From: Gorsachius magnificus
Lineage: Eukaryota > Chordata > Aves > Pelecaniformes > Ardeidae
Assembly: GCA_034008185.1 (NCBI GenBank)
Contig: CM067086.1
Location: forward strand, 37,053,007 to 37,117,006
DNA length: 64,000 nt
Direction: 5' to 3'
The position numbers were made by a program, and so were the translations under genes. The notes under the pieces are model-generated. The model saw nothing but the letters and a program-made list of their open reading frames with translations, searched no databases and was not told the origin of the DNA. Below are positions 24,910-38,000 of this stretch, piece after piece. Each line of letters starts with the position of its first letter. Position 1 is the first letter of the stretch.

Positions 24910-27286
24910 GTATGGAAGCCATGTTTCTTCTAGGAGAATTTTTTTTTTATACCAGAAACAGTGGAAGCATAGCTGTGCCTGAATTAAGTTCCTTTATGTG
25001 TTTTTGTATAGTTTTGCATATTGAAGGACAATCTAGAAATCTTAAGAGGTAGAAAAAAGAAAATGCTATGGAGACTTATTAAATGTATTTTTCCTCAAAG
25101 GCGAAAAAAACCACACAAGATGATGATCAGTAAAAGAAAGGCTTACACAATTTGAAAAAGGGAGAATATGAATATTCCTCGTCAACAAAGGGATTCTGTC
25201 AGTTCAGTAGCACAAATAGTAAAAGGTCATAAAGGGTATCATCAAACAAAACAAACGCTGTACTTCTAGAAATGCTTTAAACTGGCAGAAACCATTCCAA
25301 AATGCCAAAATATGCAGTCTTGCTGCTGCTTATTTGTTTACAGTGTTGTGTATATTCCTCCATTATTCTAGCCCAGCATTTGTGAACTGGATTGAGGAAC
25401 TGATCTGGGTTGGAAATGACCTTGATGCATGTCTTCTTCCTGCCTTTTTCCTTCCTTCTAGCCTGGACCAGTTTTCTGATCAGTTCCTGACAGCTTGCAC
25501 CTAGACATATTTCTGTGAAAGAGAATGGGAGAAACTCAGGTAGTCTTTTAAGTCAGTGGTGAGGTGAGAGGGTGAGCTGAGTGCTTCTGTGTTGGACTGG
25601 AGCATAAACTGAACTTGAAGTGAGTCTTGAAAAGGAAGTGAGTTGTTTCCCAGTTGGTAGGGGAGAACGTTAAAGTATGCTAACATAGGTTAACTATTCA
25701 ACATATGTTAAACATTTAAGTACGATACCTGGTAACTGTATGATAGGACGATACACAGAAAGTGAAGATAAAAAGGAGCTGCCATCACAAATGAGTCATG
25801 GACAGAACTGGCAAATGCTTGGGAGTACAGGAACAATTTATTTTCTGGGTAGCTGGGACATAATCATCTCTAATCTTGTTGAAATATGTTTTCTTTAAAC
25901 TAATTTGTCCACATCAGAAATGTGGAATATTGTCATTAACATCATAAAATGCCCTCTTTAAGTGTGTAGTTGGAAATTTTGTGGAAAGTTAATTGAGGTG
26001 CTTCAGGCAATAGAGGATTCTATGCTATTCATTTTATTTTATCTTGTACCACTGTTGCCTGGAGAGTCTCAATTAATAAAGAAACTGTGTATTCTGAACA
26101 GAGTATCAGTTTAAAGACCTTGTTATATTTGTGTATGTTGAAAACCACGGAATTTTCTTTTAAATCAACTCTTCTGGTCTGGATTGGTTAGTTGTGATTA
26201 TGGGTTTGGATTTGCCTATTTCGAGTAAAAGCATATCTGTTGTATGGCTCAAATGTGACATGACCTAATTGTTACATCACAAATAAGTTATCTTGATCAA
26301 TGTTACAGACCCTTCTCTTTGCAAGATGTGCTATATAGGTATACCGCAGAAATGCTTGATGTGTCTGTGTAAATTAAAAGAAGTTACAGTATTGCAAATT
26401 AGCATTTAAACAGTAAACTGTGTTAGCTTTTAATAGAGATTTCACCAGTAATGATGTATTGCTTTATCAATCTGTTTATAAAATCTTTCAGCTAATTTTT
26501 CAAGTGAATGGTATATTGTACAGTTTGAGATTTAATTCAAATCCATGATGTTTGCATTTTAGCTGTTCTTTCTTGTCTGCTAGCTACAAACTGCTTGTAA
26601 GAAAATTCAGTTAAATCTTTCTCTTGGTTAAGGAAATAACGGCAAAGAATTGATTTTTATTTCGAGCTTAATTTTTAAAAGGAGTGCAGGGAGAAAGGGC
26701 CTGGATATTATAAGACTTCCCTTTTTTTTTTTTTTTTTTTAATATTAAGCAATGCCAAAACATTGTAGCAGTCTACTTTTATTCTGCTTAAGCAGAAATA
26801 ATCTCCTCTTCCTTCTTGATGAACATGGTAACAATTTTAACAGTAAAGTTTTTGGAAATTTTGACAGCCTATTGCTTATTCTCAGTGTTGCAGTGCATTA
26901 AAAATTTCTTGCTCTGATTATGTTGAAATGCATCTGGGTTAGTGCTTCTGAACTGTGTTCCTATTAAAATTACCATATAAATAGGAGCAGGATTGGACCG
27001 TTACGAGATTTTTGGATGAAGCAGGGAGGAATACTAAAGAAGAAATAGACACCACAATTTCCAAATAGGCAGCATGTTTGTGACAGATGTCTTCCTCTCC
27101 ATGCGTCTGTTAGGTGGATAAATCTATTTTTTTTTCTTTCCATGTTTATAGAGGTATTGTCACCAAACATCTGTTTGTGAACTAAAAAATATTAACATTT
27201 AGATTTTCTTGGTGCTTTGTAGTATTGTGATTATCTGTAATTGTTGAAATAATGTACCTAATATGATTGTTTCTTAATTGTGGCAG
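24910..27286 (+). other. DPH6: DPH6 intron 2
   Basis: A 2,377-base intron with donor GTATGG and acceptor TTCTTAATTGTGGCAG. It is AT-rich and holds a 19-base T run at 26722-26740. I see no exon or recognisable interspersed repeat in it. Confidence 0.85.
26722..26740. repeat. Poly(T) run, 19 bases
   Basis: Uninterrupted run of 19 T within DPH6 intron 2. No retroelement body is recognisable next to it. Confidence 0.85.
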
Positions 27287-27480
27287 GACAGACTGATGAA
27301 TTGGACAGCTATATGTATCAGACAGTAGGACACCATGCTGTTGACCTATATGCTGATGCTTTGGATTTGCCACTCTATCGTGGTTTCATAAAGGGTACCA
27401 GTGTAAATACTGGAAGAGTGTATACCACATGTCAGGAAGATGAGGTTGAAGACCTTTACCACCTCATGAAACTTGTTAAG
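27287..27480 (+). CDS. DPH6: DPH6 coding exon 3
   Basis: This 194-base exon completes Gly40 and encodes residues 41-104. It carries the conserved DELDSYMYQTVGHHAVDLYA block, then LPLYR, and later VYTTCQEDEVEDLYHLMKLVK, the acidic segment that precedes the second half of the domain in DPH6 proteins. The acceptor is TTGTGGCAG and the donor is AAG followed by GTATGC, so the exon ends in phase 0. All 64 complete codons are open. This is part of the N-terminal nucleotide-binding fold. No frameshift or premature stop is seen, so the gene looks intact as far as it is visible. Confidence 0.95.
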
Positions 27481-28146
27481 GTATGCTGAATGAAAAGAAT
27501 GAAATAACTGGGGACAATTATATTGCTTAACTCATTTATGAATTTAAGTAAATGATCCTCTTGGGTATTTAAGGAAAGCTTTGAGAAAAAATTTGAACAC
27601 TTTTACAAGTTTTATTTCTATTCCTTTGTTCTTCCTGGCACTGTAAGAATGTAGCGTAACTTTATTCCTTTTTCCCCAATGTATGTTAGACTTATTAATA
27701 CCCATTTCAAGCCAAAATCTTGTTCCTATTTAATAAAAACAGGTGCTCGGCATATACTACAAAAAATATAATTATAAAAATTATCTATAATTAAAATGCT
27801 TATGTAGTTCATACTTAAAATAATTCATTGCTTGATTACTGGAGTGAGAGGTATTTGGGGTTTTGTGCATTTATTAATGTATGGCAAGTAATGTCTAGAC
27901 ATTTTCGTTTGTGTACACTTATGCTCTGTAAACCAGAATCTGTTATTTGTGTGTTGCAGATCATTCAGAGTATTACAGAATATTTTACAATGATAGTTTT
28001 GATTCTGGTAGCCCTGTAACTATATTCTAATATATCACATAATAGCAATAGCATGTATCAATCCTATTTAGCTATAAAACCAATTAAAGGGAGATAATGA
28101 GCATATTTCCTAAAGCACTTGAAATTTATTATCTGTTCTTTTCCAG

Positions 28147-28308
28147 TATGTTTCATGTATTACTTTGTTTGCCACTGGAATTAAATCAGATCTCATTGAA
28201 ATAAATGGAAAACCTCCCACTGAGTCCAGAGATTTTACACAAAGTTTGAGTGAAGATGCTATGTCTGTTCCAGTTAATTGCGTTAATGACTGCAATGCAC
28301 AGTACTGA
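28147..28308 (+). other. Exon-like open stretch after DPH6 exon 3, status unknown
   Basis: A good acceptor (TTATCTGTTCTTTTCCAG, ending at 28146) precedes 53 open codons and a TGA at 28306-28308. If spliced to exon 3, which ends in phase 0, the reading frame continues and would give a 157-residue truncated DPH6. The peptide (beginning YVSCITLFATGIKSDLIEIN) has no similarity that I know to DPH6. No AATAAA is visible within several hundred bases downstream of the stop. The segment overlaps a dispersed-repeat-like motif (28186-28232), so it may be an exonised repeat or a chance open frame. Confidence 0.25.
28186..28232 (+). repeat. Possible ancient dispersed repeat core
   Basis: The stretch around CTCATTGAAATAAATGG followed by a CTCCCACTGAGTCCA-like part resembles a short motif (near-palindromic 'attgaagtcaatggaaaactcccattgacttcaat') that I recall as dispersed in bird and turtle genomes. 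The match is by eye and from memory, with several mismatches, so the family is not named. Confidence 0.3.
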
Positions 28309-28543
28309 AACAATATGATGTTCAGAAAATCATATTAATTGCTGTTTTTAAAAAAGTAAATATACATTTAAATTTTATTGATCAAACTGGTAGACTACTT
28401 TCTGAAACTTCAGCTCTTTCACTGAAGTAGTATTTGTAGTCCTCAGTTCACATATTGAGCGTTTTCTAGCCCCCTTTCCTCCACTGAAACGAGAATTGAG
28501 ATTCTTGCACCTAAAATCTTCAGGCTTATTCTTCGTTCAGTTT

Positions 28544-28568
28544 AAAAAAAAAAAAAAAAAAAAAAAAA
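28544..28568. repeat. Poly(A) run, 25 bases
   Basis: Uninterrupted run of 25 A in intron 3, about 160 bases before a CR1 tail. CR1 elements do not end in poly(A), so the two are probably unrelated. No gene-like body precedes the run. Confidence 0.85.
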
Positions 28569-28727
28569 TTGACTTGCAGATAAGACCTAAGAATGTGGTT
28601 TGAGTGCAGAGTGCTTCCTGAACCATGTTGGAGTAGAATGTTACGTCTTCTAAACACTTTTGGCAGGGAAATCATGTTCCTCTAAAGTAAAATCAAGATC
28701 ATACACCTGTGTTGGAGTATGAGACTA

Positions 28728-29005
28728 CGAAACAGGAAAACAGCGCATGTAGGCTGTACGGCCTCAAGTTGCAGCAGGGGAGGTTTAGATTGGATGCTAG
28801 GAAAAATGTTTTCACCGCGAGGGTTGTCAAGCACTGGAACAGGCTGCCTGGGGAAGTGATTGAGTCACCATCTCTGGAGGTATTTAAGAGGTGTAGGTGT
28901 GGTGCTTAGGGACATGGTTTAGTGGTGGACTTGGCAGTGTCCGGTTTATGGTTGGACTCAATGATCTGAAAGGTCTTTTCCAACCTAAACGATTCTATGA
29001 CTATG
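28728..29005 (+). mobile_element. CR1 LINE 3' fragment, + strand
   Basis: The sequence shows the typical 3' end of a chicken-repeat-1 (CR1) non-LTR retrotransposon. It contains GGCCTCAAGTTGCAGCAGGG, GGAACAGGCTGCCTGGGGAAG, a GGACATGGTTTAGTGGTGG-type segment, GTTGGACTCAATGATCTGAA, and CTTTTCCAACCTAAACGATT leading to the terminal GATTCTATGACTATG. Only about 280 bases are present, a strong 5' truncation typical of CR1 insertions. The open frame across it is a chance by-product. No reverse transcriptase coding sequence remains. The 5' limit is approximate. Confidence 0.9.
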
Positions 29006-32000
29006 CTCTAGAGTACTTCACAGTGGTTTTAAATGGAATGTGCATATCATGCAGTACAGGAATTAAAGGAAATATGGTACAGCAGTTTTAAATCATTTTT
29101 GAACCATGATAGTGTTAGAAATTAGAAGAACTAGTATATGCTGTCTCTTAAAGCTGCATACTAACAGCTTTCTGCTGTTGGGGAAGATAATAAATTACTG
29201 ATCAATATAATTAAAAATGAGCAGATTAGTGGCAATTAAGATGATACTTCCTTTTCAATTCTTGCTGTCTTTGGAGAAATGGATGCCTGACATAAATTAA
29301 TGCTAATGTTAAATCTTGACAACTTCTGCTTTGGAAATTTGTACATGATAATTGCAACTGTAGTTGAAAGAGATATTACCAAGTTGTGTGGAGCTAAATA
29401 ATTTATTTCCTGTATAGAAATATTAATTCCACTGTATGATATTTTAAAGACATAAATACTAACAATATACTGCCTTTATGTTAGACTTTGGATAACCATG
29501 CCTTTACAGTCAAACCTATCTATGAAATTCTGGTGTAAAAATTTCAGTAGAAGTCTTGCATATTCTGATGAATAATTGCAAAGTTTTGGGGTTTTTTTAG
29601 TTTTATGAAAAAGACATGAATCTTTTTTTTTTTGTGTGTTAACAGTAACCTTGAAAGCTTTCTATTTTTATATTTTCATGTTTATTTATAACTGCAGTTT
29701 TGTAGCTTTACTATGAAGTCTTAGTCACTGAGGATTTTGCTTTAGGAATTTTTTTCCCCAGATGTTAATAGTTCTAAACAGAGAGCTCAGTTTGCATTCT
29801 GTTGAAGGGAGGGGAGGAATTCTGCGGAAGCCTTGTCAAAATGCATCCTTGAATGGATGTAATTTCAAAACACTGGTGAAACTAACATAGCTCTGTTTTT
29901 CTGTCAAATGGTTTAGGCCCAAGAATACAGGAAAGGTGTGTCTAGATCAAAAGCACATAGTGTGCCTCACTTTCAGTTTGTAAAGAACATTTGTATTACA
30001 AGTACTTCTTTAGCAAAAAATTAAAACACATTTGAAAAACAAGTATGGATTTGAAAGTATTTGATATTTTTAAAAGTAGTGTTATGAGAAGATGATTTCT
30101 AAAAAGTTAAGTATTCTCCTGCAGTGCTGGGAAACCTAGGATGACAGTCCTGTTCTAGTTCATGGGACTCAGAAAGTGATACTGACTGCTGATGACTGTA
30201 AACCTGCTAATTTTATTGTCACAAACCATATGATTGATAGGTATGAAGGAAACTTTTGTTTGTTTTTTAGTTGACTGATGCCCTGTTTTAGATTCTGTAT
30301 TCAATATATATTGTGAAACATAACAGAGTATTCATATGATGTCTAAATGTGTCTCAGTATGCAGTCCTCACCTGATAGTAGAATATTTACTTTACAAGAC
30401 ATGAAAATCATGTGGTCTAAGGAATAATTTAATCTACTCTCCATGTTACTGAATAGGGATTGCTGATACCCTTGTTTGTCCGTGTTTGTCGCTTTGAGTA
30501 TTAGAGCTTTTTCTAGCAAAGCATGTAAGCACTAGAATTTCTTAGTTATCTGAATTATCCTTATGGGTTTTATCATGGCATTGTCTTTGAAACCAGGAAA
30601 CGTGTGGGAAAACAATGTTTCTTTCCCTTTAGTGCTTGGAAAGACTGGAGCACAGAGGTGTTTTTAAGAAACTTTCCTACAGCATGCTCCTCAATATAGG
30701 CATCTTTAACTGCTTTCTCCCCTTTTCAATGTAATTATGATCTTGTACAAATAATAGATTGATGTTTTATACAAACACATACAGAAGTGGTGTTACATGC
30801 ATTGAATGTTGGATGGTTTTCTGTATCTCATGGAACTATGGCCAAACTTTTGTTTAGGGCAGTGGTTGTAACAGCTTCCAGACTATACAAACCAATGCAA
30901 GATAATGTATTTCAGTTCTGGTTTTCAGTAGACAGTTCTGTCCTCTTCCAAGTTTCTTGGCTTATCTCTTCCGCTCTGTGAAGTCTTTGCCTTGATTTGG
31001 TAAGTTTCTACTGCTGGAATAATATGTAGAATTCTTGAACTTCTTGATAAAAACGTTTTTTCTTCTAGCTGTTTTTTCATCTTGAGTTTTTTTAAATTAG
31101 TATTTCAAAAATTGATTCTATGTATAGTTTCTTTGTAGTATATGTCCTTGTGTTTATTATAAAGCATGCAAGTTGATTTTCAGTGCATTTTCAGTTTTAA
31201 TGTGTTATTTCTGGCAGAGTTCTTTGTGGTACATTTTGTGCGTTCAGAACCTGCAAACTTACAAAAAACCCAAGAGTACACATGAAAGAAATTAGTATAT
31301 TGGATCTGAGGACTGAAGATTATTAATTATGATATCATCCATTGATCATCAGCTGAAAAATAAGAATTGATATTGGATGTATTTGGTATATGAAACATTT
31401 GAATAATAATAGGTTTTGCTTGTGGCACTGTTTAATTTTATCAGTAGTGTGGAAAGGAAAAGAAAGAAAATTTGTTTTTTAAAATATTGTCACATTCTGG
31501 AGCAGTGATCTTAAAACTCAGTCAGTCACTGAGAATAAGTAACATGGTTTTTAGTTATAGCAACAAAGACCTTATTAATATAGTATGACTCCTGTATTTA
31601 ATAGTTTTATTTTTTAAGGACAGGTTTTTTGAAATGGACCCAAACTGATGTTTACTGAAGACGGGAAGTATTCCTGTCTGAGTTAAAATTGCAATAGCTG
31701 TGTGATTTTTTGATCTTATTTAAGGATGATATTTTGTCTCAGAGTACTTTGACTGTGCAGGTTCAGGTGGAATAGGGGTAACTTAGGTCCTATCATTATT
31801 CAGTGAAACTCTCTAAGACTTGGAGTTCTTCAGGAAACAGTTCTTCAGCATTTGAGATGGATGGATGAAATACAAGGTTATTCTGTTGCCTTTGGATAGG
31901 GATTAATTCCCTCACAGAAGATAAAGTTTTCAGTTCCTCATTATTGCTAATAGTCTCCCATGCTAAGGAAACAGTCTTCCCTTCACCCTTTTCCAGAATT

Positions 32001-35000
32001 TAGCTAGTGTGGCCAGTGGGTAAAATGAGTTCTTAAATTCAGTCTGACAACTGACTTTCTGTGGCTTTTGTACAGCCAAATGTCTAGAAAAAATCATTAA
32101 TAAATGTAACATAGTATTCTACTGCAGTCATTGCTTCACTGTCTTCACTGTTATAAAATGCATTTAAAAGAAACAGTATTTAGAAATAGTCATTTGACTT
32201 TTATCTGTTCATTTTAATCAGCTCTCAGTAGTCCTCATGACTTCAGCGGTAGTGTTTACGTGATAAGGACTAAGAATGTACTCAATTCAAACAAATAAGG
32301 CTTGCAGTTTTTCTGAGGAGTCTTAAAGATCTAAATATTACTAGTTATGGAATCCTGATTGACTTCAAGAATCTGTAATCTGAGGACCTCAGCATGTTGT
32401 TCAATGAACTAATTTTGCAGTTTATAAGTTCCCCCTCTCACTGATGGGATTCAGAGAGTTCAGGAGTGTGCAGAACATTTCTATACCAGTCATCGTTTCT
32501 CATGTTTTCAGTTGAAGAGAATCTGATATTTTCCCTATTACGATTTGAATTATTTGTAGATATATGGACTAATTCCTCAAAGGTGTATTTCTCAATATTT
32601 TTTCAGAAAGATTAAATTAGGAAGAGGTATTTGTTTTTACCCTAAATTTCCAAAATAATCACTCCTCAATAATTTTTTCTCCTACATTTTAAGATTATTG
32701 CAAATCAAGAATACTGTGCCCTTGATATTTTGATAGATTAACTTCCTATATAATTCAGCAATTGAAACATAGAATTTATGTATAGCAAGTGAAATTATAA
32801 TATCAGTATTGAAAAAACATCCTAAAAAATCTTCAGTGCCCATTTAGGGGGAACAGTGATAAACAATGGCATTTATTTTGTGGGCCTTCTACTACTCATG
32901 TTGATTAGATAAACATTTGGAAACCATATCTCTTTGCGCATTTCTTTTTGCCTTTAGACATGAAAGTTAAATGTGAACTTTTAGAAATTGTATGAAAAGC
33001 CTGCCTACACTGACAAGAAATAAATAACCATGCTTATTCATAAAGTAAGGTGGGTTTTTTTGAGACAAAATATTTGCTGTGGTTTTTCATGTGGCATAGA
33101 TTAAGTTCCTATGCCTTTTATAGTGACTAGATTTTTATCTGTGAGAATTAGAATTGTCCCTTTGCATTCATCATGTTAAATGATTTTTTTTTAATCGACT
33201 TGTTACTTTTTTCTTTTAATTCTGAAGTGGAGCTCCATAGCTTCCTCCAGCTAGGGGATGACCATTGTCATCAGCAGTGAATAGGAGTGTGAATTAGGGG
33301 AGGAGGGTAAGAAATAATTGCATAGTTGGCAGTGCTTTAAGCACTGTAAAAATAATTATGTATCTTGTTCCATTCACAAGACAAAGTTTGTTTAGGTTTT
33401 TTTTTAGTTTGAATTTTAAAATGAGATGGGAACAAGGAAATTTTTTAATCAACAGGATGCCTGTCATTCTCCATGTCTCATTTGAACTGTTCAGGAAGGG
33501 TCAATTTTTTTTCCAGAAGGGAATCTTGAGCAACATCTTTGAGGTAGTTTCTTACCGTGAGAAATGTTGAGCTTTATGTAAACAAAGAATTCACTGTATT
33601 TCTCCCTGTTAGGTGTGTGGAGTTGTTTTCATTCACTCTCAGTCTTGTGTTAATATTGAATAAGCAGAGACAGTCAGGCTGGTGGTGAAAGATGGTAAGC
33701 AAGCCCGAGGGCTTGTTCTGGTCAGCTTTAAACCTCTGATTGCCAGGTTTTCCTAATTTCCCATTTCCAGGGCATCTCTAGTGTGACCTTGCCTGCTGAA
33801 TATGATGTTCTGGGTTGCAGGATTCTCACATGCATTTGGAAATGGGCAGCCAGGCATTGTTTACAGGAGGCCAAATGAACCGTGCACTCGCAGCAAGTTT
33901 GATAAACACACATTTCCTCCTTTTATCAGTGAGATTGCAGAACGTGAAGTATGAGTTTCCAGTTTTACTCATTGCCTTCAAGCCTTTTCCTGTTTAAAAA
34001 CTGAATCTCACTAATTGGATGATGATACATCCTTAGATTTTGTTTTGCTTTTTTGTTATTGTTGTTCTGAATTCTACTTACTGGTCACTGACACTTTATT
34101 TCAGTGCCTACCTTGACCAGGTTTGGCAGACTTTCAGATAAAAGCTTTCCATTTGTTCAGCACAGAAAAGGTTCATCCCTATCAATGTAAAGTGAATGCT
34201 AATTAACAGTAATGACTTCTAATCACTTTGCTTTTATACTCCTTTAGGAGCACTGCTATTATCCAATGTAGTTAAGTGAAATGCTTGTATATGAATCAAC
34301 AATGCTGTATTTCTTCTCCCAGCTATTGCTCATAATCAAGCTTTGAATAAATTACGATACTAAAATTGGTTTTAATGTGCTGTATTGCATGGGGAGAAAG
34401 GAATCTCAAATACCTTGTTAAATATCTTGAATATTTAGAGATATCTGTTAACATTTTGGCATTCAGTATTGTAGTTAAATGGAAAAATACATTAAGATGT
34501 TTAAGTCAATTTTGTAAACGTTATCAAAACTTTTTTCATGGTTTGAATTTTGTTAAAGTGACATGCATAGACTCAACAGCCTCAGTAACAGCCCCATTTG
34601 GATCCAATTGCACTGCTGTAGGAATGAACTACAACATTTCTGAATTAAAATGCAGTTAAGTTTTACATAGAACAAACAATGTATCTTAACTTGAGAACTT
34701 CGCCTGTTTAGCCTACTGTCGTAGTGTATGTTTAGTAGGTTAATAGGCATTTCTTTTATTAATACTGTGCAGCTAACAAACTGTTAGGTTTTTTTTACAT
34801 GCATACATGCAACCTGCCTGCAATCATATACACTTCAAAAGGAGTATAAAATACTACTAGTGAAATTTCTTTAATACCTGGAAACAATAAAATTAGATGA
34901 AACTTTATTTTAGCAAAACTAGACTGCTAGAAAACAATGATGCTAATAAACAAGAGCTAAACAGATTACTAGACTGGTAGTATGTTCAGCAATTTTAAAA

Positions 35001-38000
35001 TAATTCTGATTTAGAAAAAGAAGTAGGCTAAAGACAGAGTATATAATAATTTGAAATTCAGTGAACTTTTCCACTTAACATTACATGTACAGGGCCTGTT
35101 TGGAAGCCAAAGATGACAAAACCTGGATGAAGCCCATTTCTGACATGCATGTTAGTTTTTGGTTTTATTTATCTTTTATTAACAAGTTGCTTGAAGCAAT
35201 TACTTAAATCACTTAGAAGGAATTCCAGGTATCAGTGTCTGTGAAGGAACTGGGCTCTTGCTTGGTAAATATATTTGTGCTGTCTGGTTTTGCAATTTAA
35301 AAAAAACACCTGGATTTTCATTTTCTGTGGCAGTTTGCTTTGATGTAGTACCTCTGTCTTTGCATGCTTAGAGACACAATTACTCCACAGTTACCATCAC
35401 AATTCTTATGCATGTGGATGTGAGTGAGTATCCACGGGCACCGTCTCTGGTTTTGTTTTTGTTTGTTTTGTTCATTCATTCACATAGCTGTAGACAATTC
35501 TCTGGTAGCTGTTTTGTTTGCTTGAGCATCTTCTCTGTTAACATTTATTCTTTGGTTTATTATGGAGTTATTGCATAACTTAATTTGAAAATACCTTCAA
35601 TGTAGCCTTTTTTTCTTTAAATGTGAATTTGAGTCAATGTTCATAAGTCCTATGTTTTTGCTGTAGTACTGTGAAATATGCTGCTTGTGGGTTTTGCCAC
35701 CAGATTGTTGAACAAGAGCAACACCTTTCTTATCTACAGTTTCATTTACATACATGGTACTATCCATATCTTATTTCAGTGCTTTGGTTTCTTACTTGGC
35801 ACCCTCATCATGTCTTTTAAATATAAAAATGAAAAATATAAAAATGAATTATCTTATTCTGTGCTGAGGTAACTGGCTGCATTATGTTATTTACACTTCT
35901 CATTAGGCAGCGGTAATACATGTTTTAAAATTTATTAGTATTTAATGAAATGTAATTGGGGTTAGTTCCAATAAAATACAAGCAAGGACAGGTGAGCTTT
36001 CATATAAATGAACAGCAAGACATTTATCAAATTTGTCTTCATAATTTTTTTATCTCTGAAGCTCATTCTTTGTAAAAAAATAATTTTGTTTTCTTATGCA
36101 ATTACTAAGTTATTTAAGCTGACTTATTTAATACCCCCCCTTTGATATGAGTGTCATACCTACAGCAGTTGCATGGTTATATTATTTTCAGCTGGACATT
36201 TACTGTTTCTGATCAGCATATTCAGAGGTAATTCTACTGGGTAGGCTGGGATTTAATTTGGTTTATATTGCACTAATGTTACCATTTTCAAAATAGAAAT
36301 GATTGATTTGTAACTGTCATTATGAAAAGGAATAAAACAGAACTGGCCTTTTACGCTGTAAAAAGACTATACAGTGTGGAGATATTCTTTCTGTTGATAA
36401 ATTCTGCCTGCGGAAGAATTGCATAATAGTCATCACTCATTATAATATTGATTATGAGTGGAATTCCAGTAATAGGTTGCTGTTTGCAAAGGATAAGGCG
36501 GCACTATGATTAGTTACCTTTTCTGTGGAAAGTACTACAAAGGAAAATGCCAAATGTGTGCACTGCAGTATTCCTATCAGCTTGACAGTCTGTTACGTGA
36601 ACTTTTTCTCAGTCCATTTTCCTTTAGAAATACAGCTTCAGGATTTTGCCTTATTATTGTTTTAGGTTTAGTGCATTTGCATGCTCTTCTAACTCCGGAT
36701 TCTTTCTTTAGTTAGTTATTTATTTTCCTGACAGTCTTCTGTTCTTGGGCCCTGTCACCATTGTAACTCTTGATAACTGATACAACAGTGCCCTCTGTAG
36801 TTTCTCCTTACATGGTTACTACCTACAGCTGGTTTTGAGCGTTCAGGTAAAGAACAGGATGTTTAGACTTCTTTTTAGCTCGAACAAAAGCCTTTTTTTT
36901 TTTTTTCTTAAGGAAACATTTTGATTTTTCACTGACTGTTTTACGTGTAAGAAAGGGAACAAAAGAGACTGTTCTGAGTCATCTTTTAGGTTTATAAGCT
37001 CTCTTGTCATTATCTAGTGAAAAACTGAAATTTTACCAGGCATTCAGGGCATTCATTAAAACTGGATGGGGTTTTCTGAGTTGTGTAGGCTTTCCTGAAG
37101 TTTTTGTTTGAAGTGGAGCTTCAAAACAAAATAATTTTAAACTTCTCCTAAATTAGGTCTTGCATGATCTGCCAGGAACTAGACATGCTGACCAGCAGAA
37201 CACCTAAGCTTTATTAATGATGTTGTTTTAATTGTGACTGAAGTAATTGTTCATTAGCATTGATTTGTCTCCAAAACTCATTTACAATTTAGATTTCTCT
37301 TTTACCTCATTATAGCTTAACATGCAAATAACTTTTTATTCTGTGTTTTCTGCAGACCTTGTTGGATGGGTTTAGTATTGAGTACACATGTTCCCCGCAT
37401 TCACATACGTGCACATTCACACTCGTATGCTGCCATTTAAATATTACAAACTACAATAAAAAAGCATGACCTTTTAAAAAATAGATGCTTTAACTACAAT
37501 TAGTTTCTTCTGTAACAGTATCATAAAAGTCACTCTGTGAAAAGTTAAATGGCTTTATTTTATGATGGGGAGTGTTAATGTATGTGTAGAACACACTCTT
37601 AATGCACTTCTATGAAATGAAAATCGTAAGTCATTGCAGTAAATTATAGTTAATGATATAACCATTGATGGCTATTCAAAACATTCCTGTATCTCTAATG
37701 ATTTGTGTAAAACACATGACTGCCCACATGCCTGAGTTCGTTTGGAGTAGTAGATAAATGCTCCAGCTTTCTACTTCAGAAGACCATTTTTTTCCTGTGT
37801 AACAAGTGGTAAGAATTTTGGTGGAGTAAATCATACATTACAAACCTCTCCTTGCAGTATTTGAGACCTGACAATAACTGTTGATGAAGACTAAATTAAG
37901 ATGTCCCTCTGCTAAGAGTTGAAATGCTTCAGGAGTGTAGTTTGTAGAAGCTTTGATTTTTGTCTGCCTGTTTTATGGGTAACCTCTAGCTTCTAGTCAT

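Noticed and set aside
28110..28313. 67-codon minus-strand open frame
   Set aside because: No family resemblance; it is the antisense of the exon-like plus-strand stretch and the repeat-like motif.
28709..28909. 66-codon open frame containing EYETT
   Set aside because: It lies mostly in the CR1 3' tail. The EYET resemblance to a conserved DPH6 motif is not supported by the flanking residues or splice sites.
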